The notes beneath the pieces are model-generated. The model worked only from the letters and a program-made list of their open reading frames with translations, searched no databases and was not told the origin of the DNA. Positions 6,750 to 12,023 of a stretch of 12,023 bases of DNA are shown here, in pieces. The number at the start of each line of letters is the position of its first letter. The stretch's first letter is position 1. Origin of the DNA: Candidatus Zixiibacteriota bacterium (lineage in GTDB: Bacteria; Zixibacteria; MSB-5A5; CAIYYT01); the NCBI GenBank assembly GCA_963205155.1, contig CAUJJY010000003.1:1-12023 (forward strand). Reading direction: 5' to 3'. The position numbers and the translations under genes were made by a program.

Positions 6750-8288
6750 GTGTTAGCAAAGGTTGTTTCTTCTGCCGTATTGGGCATCGATGCCTACACC
6801 GTCGAAGTCGAAGCTGATATCACTCCCCAATTGCCGATGTTTGCGACTGTCGGCTTGCCTGACGGCGCAGTTAAGGAAGCCAAGGAGCGGGTCATGTCGG
6901 CAATCAAGAACAGTGATTTCATTTTCCCCAACAAGAAGGTCACGATTAATCTGGCGCCGGCAGACATCCGCAAAGAAGGCTCGGCGTTCGACCTGCCAAT
7001 GGCTGTCGGAATTCTTGCGGCAACGGGTCAGGTAATGCGCGAGGAATTTCACGACGTCGTGATGCTCGGTGAGTTGTCGCTCGACGGCTCACTCAAAGCC
7101 ATCGAAGGTGTACTCCCGATGGCAATGAACGCCCAAAAAGCAGGCTTGCGTGCAATCGTTGTGCCGCGGGAAAATGCGCCCGAAGCCGCCATGGCGCAGG
7201 GTGTCGCGGTGTATCCCGTTGGCTCACTCAAAGAGGCCATTGCTTTCCTCGAAGACGAAAGACTTGTTTCGCAGTTCACAATCGACATCAAGGCCGTATT
7301 CGATACTGCCCGAAGCTACACGACCGACTTTGCCGAGGTAAAAGGGCAGGAAGGAACCAAACGGGCACTCGAGGTTGCCGCCGCGGGCGGGCACAACATC
7401 ATTCTCGTTGGTCCTCCCGGGTCTGGCAAGACAATGCTGGCACGGCGGCTGCCATCGATACTACCGGATATGACACTCGATGAAGCGCTGGAGACGACCA
7501 AAATCCACTCGGTGGCGGGAATCCTCCCGCCGGACACTCCGCTCATTGCCACGCGACCGTTTCGCTCGCCGCATCACACCATCAGCGATGCCGGCCTCAT
7601 TGGCGGCGGTCGGATTCCGAGGCCGGGAGAAGTGAGTCTATCTCACAATGGCGTGCTGTTTCTCGATGAGCTGCCGGAGTTTCGCAAGGATGTGCTGGAA
7701 ATGTTGCGTCAACCGCTGGAAGATGGTTCGGTGACCATTTCACGAGCGATGACATCGCTGACCTATCCATCCAAGATGATGTTAGCAGCGGCCATGAATC
7801 CTTGCCCTTGCGGATATCATGGCGATATGTCGCATGAGTGTACCTGCAATCCGATGCAGATTCAGAAGTACCGCAGCAAAATTTCCGGACCGCTTCTGGA
7901 TCGGATCGACATCCACATTGAAGTCCCGGCAGTCAAATTCAAAGAGCTGTCGGATTTGAATCTGGCCGAGAAATCGGAACAAATCCGCTTAAGAGTCAAC
8001 GAAGCCCGGTCGCGCCAGCATGCTCGTTTTGCCGGACACAAGCAGCTCTATTGCAACGCTCATATGGAGTCGCGTGACATCCGTGAGTTCTGCCCGCTCG
8101 ATGACAAGAGTCAGGATTTGTTGCGTCTGGCAATCGGTAAACTCGGATTGTCCGCGCGGGCTTACGATCGGATCATCAAGGTGGCGCGAACGATTGCCGA
8201 TTTGGAATGCGTCGACAACATCAATGTCCAGCACATTTCCGAGGCCATCCAATACCGGAGTCTCGATAGAAGTTTGTGGACGAATTGA
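6750..8288 (+). CDS. comM: YifB/ComM family Mg-chelatase-like AAA+ ATPase
   Basis: The 512-residue protein is full length for the family. It starts at GTG 6750 after AAAGAGGT (6737-6744). The N-terminal Lon-protease-like ChlI domain shows 'GLPDGAVKEAKERV', 'INLAPADIRKEGSAFDLPMAVGIL' and 'GELSLDGSLKAIEGVLP'. A linker leads to the AAA+ core: Walker A GPPGSGKT (221-228), 'RPFRSPHHTISDAGLIGGG', Walker B VLFLDE (302-307), and the cysteine cluster C352-P-C354...C364-T-C366 typical of the family, followed by 'SGPLLDRIDIHIEVP'. The C-terminal helical domain has 'LSARAYDRIIKVARTIADLE'. ComM in Vibrio and Haemophilus is a hexameric helicase that promotes branch migration during natural transformation. 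In species without competence the role is less clear. No competence neighbours are seen here. The GTG start and the preceding acetyltransferase suggest a loose operon. Confidence 0.95.
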   Translation: MLAKVVSSAVLGIDAYTVEVEADITPQLPMFATVGLPDGAVKEAKERVMSAIKNSDFIFPNKKVTINLAPADIRKEGSAFDLPMAVGILAATGQVMREEFHDVVMLGELSLDGSLKAIEGVLPMAMNAQKAGLRAIVVPRENAPEAAMAQGVAVYPVGSLKEAIAFLEDERLVSQFTIDIKAVFDTARSYTTDFAEVKGQEGTKRALEVAAAGGHNIILVGPPGSGKTMLARRLPSILPDMTLDEALETTKIHSVAGILPPDTPLIATRPFRSPHHTISDAGLIGGGRIPRPGEVSLSHNGVLFLDELPEFRKDVLEMLRQPLEDGSVTISRAMTSLTYPSKMMLAAAMNPCPCGYHGDMSHECTCNPMQIQKYRSKISGPLLDRIDIHIEVPAVKFKELSDLNLAEKSEQIRLRVNEARSRQHARFAGHKQLYCNAHMESRDIREFCPLDDKSQDLLRLAIGKLGLSARAYDRIIKVARTIADLECVDNINVQHISEAIQYRSLDRSLWTN

Positions 8289-8289
8289 C

Positions 8290-8318
8290 TTGGAACTTTG
8301 CAGCCGGGAATCTATTAC
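8290..8318 (+). promoter_or_regulatory. Candidate promoter for the subtilase gene
   Basis: TTGGAA (8290-8295), a 17-nt spacer and TATTAC (8313-8318) lie in the 101-nt gap after the ATPase gene, with 4/6 matches in each box. The overlapping TACTAT at 8316 is an alternative -10. No terminator is seen after the ATPase gene, so readthrough may also feed the protease. Confidence 0.3.
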
Positions 8319-8389
8319 TATTAAACAATCGGAGGTGCCGAACCGTTAAATAGGCGATGGAGAATTTGGTAAGGAATGGAGACCGGTCG

Positions 8390-10102
8390 ATGAAGTCCAA
8401 GGTTGTACTTACATTCTGCGTTTTCTTGAGCCTCAGTTTCGCTTCATCAGTTACCAATAACGCGTTCGCAGGTAACAAAGTCGACATCCCCGCCGAAAGA
8501 CTCATCGGCGACTCCATCAAAGTCTGGATTTTCTTCACGGATAAAGGCGAGTCGATTGGCCGCATCTCAAAACCAACGGCCGTTTCTTCACACGCCGTGA
8601 CGAGACGACTTGCCCGTGCCGCCGCTGTCGATTATACCGGCTTCGATCGCTCGGTACCTGATGACTACCTTGCGCAAATTCAACCCTTCATCCAGAGAGT
8701 GGACAACCAGTCACGCTGGCTCAATGCCGTTAGCGCCTATATAAGGCCGGCTAACCTTGATAATGTCGCACGCCTTGCCTGTGTTAAGGAGATCCGATCC
8801 GTTGCGGTCTACACTCGCCCTAACGAACCGATACCACAAGACCAAGTCACCCTTGAAAAACCGTCGGAGCCCTATCCACCGGAATATGGTCCTTCCTGGA
8901 CACAGATGAATCAGATTCAAGTACCCGCTCTCCATACGTTGGGATTCAAAGGCGAGGGCATAAGAATTCTTGTTATGGACACCGGTTTTCGCATCGATCA
9001 TCCGGTCTTTGTCAACACCGATATTGCGGCGACACACGATTTCATCAATGACGATGAAGATGTTCAGGACGATGGCGAGATTCCTGCGACACAGCAGTCA
9101 CACGGTACGCAAACACTTTCGGTAATCGGAGCAAATGCACCAAACCTGATGCTGGGAGTTGCTTATGAAGCGACCTTTCTGCTGGCTAAGACAGAACTTT
9201 ACGGCCCAGAAAACATCACCGAAGAGGACGACTGGGTTGCAGGACTTGAGTGGGGCGAAGCTCACGGCTGCGATGTAGTCTCAAGTTCTTTGGGTTACAT
9301 TGATTGGTACGACTATGCCGACATGGACGGCAATACCGCTATCACAACCAAGGCAGCAGATATTGCCGCTTCGCTGGGCGTGATGGTAGTAAATTCAATT
9401 GGCAACGGTCAGCGCGTATCGGCACAACCTACACTGATTGCGCCATCCGATGGCGACAGTGTTTTCGCAATTGGCGCGGTGACTTCCGCAGGCGAAATCA
9501 CACATTTCTCGTCAAATGGACCATCCTCCGACGGACGCGTCAAACCCGATCTCTGTGCGTGGGGTGCAGGGAATACCGTTGCCAATCCATCAAGCAACGG
9601 GCTGACGACCAACAGCGGAACATCGTTTTCATGTCCACTTGTCGCTGGAACTGTGGCATTGCTACTTGAGGCTAAACCAGAATGGAAATATGGCGAGATC
9701 TTCGAAGCACTGACCTCGACCGCGACTCGAGCAGACAATCCCGATTCCGTTTATGGTTACGGCCTCGTTCGAGCATTCGATGCCCTCAATTATGAAGACC
9801 ACGAGGCACGCAATATTGTCGGAATCTCTGCCTATCCGAATCCATTCTCGACAACGGTGAGCTTTGACTTTGAGGTTACCCCGATCGGCGAAGTTGAGGT
9901 TCGCATCTACACAGTCGCGGGCGAAAAGGTGGCAACTCTCACCCGCGCAATTGGCGATCCGGCACCCCTAACGTGGAACGGCACAAATCAGGATGGAGAA
10001 GAGGTCGCTGATGGTGTGTACATCGCGTATATCACGGCTTCCGGTACCTCCGAAATTCGAAAGATCCTCAAAGTCGGAGCACGCAACGGCCCGGGTTTTT
10101 AG
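8390..10102 (+). CDS. Secreted subtilisin-like serine protease (S8) with C-terminal T9SS/FlgD-Ig-like domain
   Basis: The 570-residue product is counted from ATG 8390, which has GGAGA 8 nt upstream (8378-8382) and opens directly with a signal peptide (MKSKVVLTFCVFLSLSFASS, processing near the 'AFAG'). An in-frame ATG at 8357 would add 11 polar residues and lacks a ribosome site. Residues about 30-165 form a propeptide of the kind seen in FCB subtilases ('SRWLNAVSAYIRPANLDNVARL'). The catalytic domain has the full triad: D197 in 'VMDTG', H238 in 'SHGT' and S412 in 'SGTSFSCPLVAGT', plus oxyanion N339 in 'SIGNG'. The C-terminal 90 residues start with YPNPF (482-486) and continue 'VEVRIYTVAGEKVATL...GVYIAYI', a FlgD-Ig/type IX sorting-like beta sandwich. 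It is probably an exported, perhaps surface-held, nutritional or processing protease. The target is unknown. Confidence 0.93.
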   Translation: MKSKVVLTFCVFLSLSFASSVTNNAFAGNKVDIPAERLIGDSIKVWIFFTDKGESIGRISKPTAVSSHAVTRRLARAAAVDYTGFDRSVPDDYLAQIQPFIQRVDNQSRWLNAVSAYIRPANLDNVARLACVKEIRSVAVYTRPNEPIPQDQVTLEKPSEPYPPEYGPSWTQMNQIQVPALHTLGFKGEGIRILVMDTGFRIDHPVFVNTDIAATHDFINDDEDVQDDGEIPATQQSHGTQTLSVIGANAPNLMLGVAYEATFLLAKTELYGPENITEEDDWVAGLEWGEAHGCDVVSSSLGYIDWYDYADMDGNTAITTKAADIAASLGVMVVNSIGNGQRVSAQPTLIAPSDGDSVFAIGAVTSAGEITHFSSNGPSSDGRVKPDLCAWGAGNTVANPSSNGLTTNSGTSFSCPLVAGTVALLLEAKPEWKYGEIFEALTSTATRADNPDSVYGYGLVRAFDALNYEDHEARNIVGISAYPNPFSTTVSFDFEVTPIGEVEVRIYTVAGEKVATLTRAIGDPAPLTWNGTNQDGEEVADGVYIAYITASGTSEIRKILKVGARNGPGF

Positions 10103-10157
10103 CTATGTTCCCGCCAAATCCCAACGAAACCTTGTGAAAATCGTCACTTTTTTGCAT

Positions 10158-10186
10158 TTGACTTGCGAAAATCGAGCGGCTATACT
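10158..10186 (+). promoter_or_regulatory. Strong sigma70-type promoter for sucCD
   Basis: TTGACT (10158-10163), an exact 17-nt spacer and TATACT (10181-10186) give 5/6 matches in each box, the best promoter in the window. It sits in the 172-nt gap before sucC. The predicted start is near 10193, which leaves a leader of about 80 nt. Confidence 0.75.
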
Positions 10187-10194
10187 GATTGCCG

Positions 10195-10216
10195 AAACGC
10201 GGTAGAGCCCGCGTTT
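10195..10216 (+). promoter_or_regulatory. Hairpin at the 5' end of the sucCD leader
   Basis: AAACGCGG (10195-10202) and CCGCGTTT (10209-10216) are perfectly complementary around the 6-nt loop TAGAGC, and G10194-T10217 could extend the stem by a wobble pair. It begins within 1-3 nt of the predicted transcript start. Only four T residues follow, interrupted by CGC, so it is a poor terminator and a better candidate for a 5' stabilising stem-loop or a protein or operator site. Confidence 0.6.
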
Positions 10217-10263
10217 TCGCATAGTTACGTCGGGACCGAAATCCTGACAAGATTCGTCTTAGC

Positions 10264-10268
10264 AGGAG
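10264..10268 (+). promoter_or_regulatory. Ribosome site that fixes the sucC start
   Basis: AGGAG lies 6 nt before ATG 10275. An in-frame TTG at 10269 is only 0 nt away from the site, so it cannot be the start. The ATG gives the usual family N terminus 'MRLYEYEAKDLF'. Confidence 0.8.
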
Positions 10269-10274
10269 TTGTTT

Positions 10275-11465
10275 ATGCGCCTCTATGAATATGAAGCCAA
10301 GGATCTCTTCAGCAAATTCAAGATTCCCATAAGTTCGGGAAAGTTGGCAAGCACACCGGACGAGACGGTCCGTGTTGCCCTGGAAGCAGGACTTCCTCGA
10401 GTGCTCAAATCACAAGTCTTGACCGGTGGTCGCGGCAAAGCTGGCGGTATCAAAATCGTCAAGACCGAAACTGAACTGCGCGAAGCCGCCGCCGCACTTT
10501 TCAAATTGTCAATCAAGGGTTATCCGGTTGACAAGGTGCTGGTTGATGAGGTGCTCAATATTGCCCAGGAATACTATCTCGGTGTCACCATTGATCGCGC
10601 CAACTACAAGTTGGTAGTGATCGCCTGTGCCGACGGCGGTGTCGAGATCGAAGAGACCGCACGGACGCACCCGGAGAAAATTCTCAAACTCTCCTATGAT
10701 GTCGATGAGGACTTCCACAGCTTCGACGCAATCAAGGTCGCCAAATTTCTCGGATTCTCGGGCGATCAGATCAAGGCATTCACTCCAATCGCAATTGGTC
10801 TTTATAACTTCTTTAAGAAATATGACGCTAAGCTGGCTGAAATCAACCCGTTGGTTCGTACTGCAGAGGGCAAGTTACTGGCCGCCGATGCACGCGTCTC
10901 GCTCGATGACGATGCTCTTTTTCGTCACGCCGACCTGCAGAGCATGGGAATTGAGGTTCGGCACGAAGAGGGCGAAATGACTCCGCGCGAGAAGCAGGCA
11001 CAGGAATGGGAAATTCCTTATCTCGATCTTGACGGCGATATCGGCATGTTCCCGGGTGGCGCTGGATTTGGCATCATGGGAAACGACTTCATCCAATATT
11101 ATGGCGGCAAACCTGCTAACTTTATGGATTCAGGCGGTGGCCCGACGCCGGAACGTCTTGCCAAAATGCTGATCCTGCTCGATGAAAACCCGCAGGTGAA
11201 AGCCATCTTCGGCGCACGCTTCGGCGGCATCAGCCGCTGCGACGACTTCGCCAAAGGCGTCGTAATGTTCCTGAAAGATCACGGCCTCTCCAAGCCGATG
11301 GTAATGCGCTTCACCGGCAACATGTGGCGCGAAGGAATGCAGATTTTCGAAGATGCCAAGAAAGAAAATCCCAAGATGTTCGAGAAGATCGAATATCACG
11401 GCATCGAGACTCCGATCGAAGAGATCGCCAAGCGCGCCGTCGCTTTGGTGAAGGAGGTCAAGTAA
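10275..11465 (+). CDS. sucC: Succinyl-CoA-synthetase-type beta subunit (ATP-grasp), divergent
   Basis: The 396-residue protein aligns over its whole length with SucC (about 388 in E. coli). The ATP-grasp half shows 'LYEYEAKDLF', 'GGRGKAGG' (51-58, nucleotide loop), 'YYLGVTIDR', 'GGVEIEE', 'AEINPLV' with E189 and N191, and D205 as metal ligands. The C-terminal CoA-ligase half shows 'WEIPYLDLDGDIG', 'GGKPANFMDSGGG' and 'FGGISRCDDFAKG'. The normal reaction joins succinate and CoA at the cost of ATP or GTP in the TCA cycle, as an alpha-beta unit in the cytoplasm. Several acid-site positions differ from E. coli: G261 where the 'VNGAG' Asn is expected, 'ARFGGI' for 'NIFGGI', and 'FTGNMWREG' (346-354) for 'LEGNNAELG', with a longer C-terminal tail. 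The acid could therefore be something other than succinate, for example citrate as in citryl-CoA synthetase. The partner subunit follows after 1 nt. Confidence 0.88.
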   Translation: MRLYEYEAKDLFSKFKIPISSGKLASTPDETVRVALEAGLPRVLKSQVLTGGRGKAGGIKIVKTETELREAAAALFKLSIKGYPVDKVLVDEVLNIAQEYYLGVTIDRANYKLVVIACADGGVEIEETARTHPEKILKLSYDVDEDFHSFDAIKVAKFLGFSGDQIKAFTPIAIGLYNFFKKYDAKLAEINPLVRTAEGKLLAADARVSLDDDALFRHADLQSMGIEVRHEEGEMTPREKQAQEWEIPYLDLDGDIGMFPGGAGFGIMGNDFIQYYGGKPANFMDSGGGPTPERLAKMLILLDENPQVKAIFGARFGGISRCDDFAKGVVMFLKDHGLSKPMVMRFTGNMWREGMQIFEDAKKENPKMFEKIEYHGIETPIEEIAKRAVALVKEVK

Positions 11466-11466
11466 C

Positions 11467-12023
11467 ATGGCTATCCTCGTTGATAAAAAATCGCGCGTCA
11501 TCGTGCAGGGCATCACTGGCGGCGCCGGATCGTTCCACGCCAAACGCATGAAAGCCTATGGCACCAACATTGTCGGCGGTACTTCGCCTGGCAAGGGAGG
11601 CACGACCGTTGAAAGTACTCCCGTATTTGACACCGTCGAGGAAGCCGTCAAGCAGACAGGCGCAGATACTTCGGTAGTGTTTCTTCCGGCGAAATTCGTC
11701 ATGGAAGCCGCAATCGAAGCTATTCGTGCCGGTATCAAGTTCATCGTTGTTGTGCCGGAACATATTCCGATTCACGACATGCTGAAAGTCCGCAAGGAAG
11801 CAGTCAAATACGGCGCAACCGTACTCGGCGGCAACACGGCGGGAATCATCACTCCGGGACAGGCGAATCTCGGCATCATGCCCGACATCGCCTTCACACC
11901 CGGCCGCGTCGGCACAGTGAGCCGCTCTGGTTCGCTGACCTATTATATCGCCGACACGCTGACTTCGGCGGGCTATGGAGAGACGACCTGCGTCGGCTTG
12001 GGCGGTGATCCGGTGCTGGGCTC
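11467..12023 (+). CDS. sucD: Succinyl-CoA-synthetase-type alpha subunit, 5' part
   Basis: The frame starts at ATG 11467, one base after the sucC stop, with AAGGAGG at the end of sucC as ribosome site. It runs off the window after 185 residues of an expected 290 or so. The Rossmann CoA-binding domain is clear: 'VIVQGITGGAGSFHAKRM' (the G-x-T-G-x-x-G-x-F-H motif), 'GGTSPGKGGTT', 'PVFDTVEEAV', 'SVVFLPAKFVMEAAIEAI', 'VVVPEHIPIHDML', 'GRVGTVSRSGSLTYYIADTL' and 'TTCVGLGGDPVLG'. The family's near-invariant GPNCPG is instead GGNTAG (121-126), which loses the Cys and both prolines. That matches the departures in the beta subunit. The catalytic phospho-His (His246 in E. coli) lies beyond the window, so activity cannot be judged from here. 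The pair clearly forms one operon. Confidence 0.9.
   Translation, partial: MAILVDKKSRVIVQGITGGAGSFHAKRMKAYGTNIVGGTSPGKGGTTVESTPVFDTVEEAVKQTGADTSVVFLPAKFVMEAAIEAIRAGIKFIVVVPEHIPIHDMLKVRKEAVKYGATVLGGNTAGIITPGQANLGIMPDIAFTPGRVGTVSRSGSLTYYIADTLTSAGYGETTCVGLGGDPVLG

Noticed and set aside
8357..8389. Upstream in-frame ATG for the subtilase
   Set aside because: It adds a charged stretch before the signal peptide and has no ribosome site at a usable distance; GGAGG at 8331 is about 20 nt away.
10134..10153. GTGA...TCAC followed by six T as terminator of the subtilase gene
   Set aside because: The stem is only 4 bp with 2 G-C pairs, too weak to call despite the T-tract.

Overview
The window is about 12 kb of bacterial chromosome at roughly 50% GC. 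It is densely coding, and every supported gene lies on the + strand. It encodes an LptE-type LPS-assembly lipoprotein, a PorV/PorQ-type outer-membrane barrel, four further lipoproteins with clear lipoboxes, and a secreted subtilase ending in a YPNPF/FlgD-Ig-like domain. Together these point to a diderm of the FCB (Fibrobacteres-Chlorobi-Bacteroidetes) superphylum or a neighbouring candidate phylum such as Zixibacteria, KSB1 or Latescibacteria. The exact phylum is an inference from gene content only.

Layout. (1) 1-2274 is an envelope cluster: the 3' end of an lptE-like gene, a PorV/PorQ-family barrel, a small lipoprotein starting 2 nt after it, and a single-domain rhodanese. (2) 2386-6061 is a self-contained unit: a candidate promoter, three tandem paralogous lipoprotein genes, and a good rho-independent terminator. 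Each lipoprotein has a lipobox, a short collagen-like Gly-X-Y tract and a domain resembling the ethylbenzene-dehydrogenase/cytochrome c-552 haem-binding family. (3) 6070-8288 holds a RimJ/RimL-type GNAT acetyltransferase and a YifB/ComM AAA+ ATPase. (4) 8290-10102 is the secreted subtilisin-like protease. (5) 10158-12023 has a strong sigma70-like promoter, a perfect hairpin at the predicted 5' end of the transcript, and a sucC-sucD-type pair. The second gene of that pair runs off the window.

The most unusual part is the lipoprotein trio. The proteins look like lipid-anchored domains on a short collagen-like stalk, and only the third copy keeps a Cys-x3-Cys-His motif. The second point of interest is the succinyl-CoA-synthetase-like pair. 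It keeps the ATP-grasp and Rossmann features but departs from the E. coli enzyme at several motifs around the CoA/acid site, so its acid substrate may not be succinate. The PorV-like barrel and the protease with a C-terminal sorting-like domain could be parts of a type IX-like export route, but no other type IX gene is visible here. No tRNA, rRNA, CRISPR array, insertion sequence or minus-strand gene was found.
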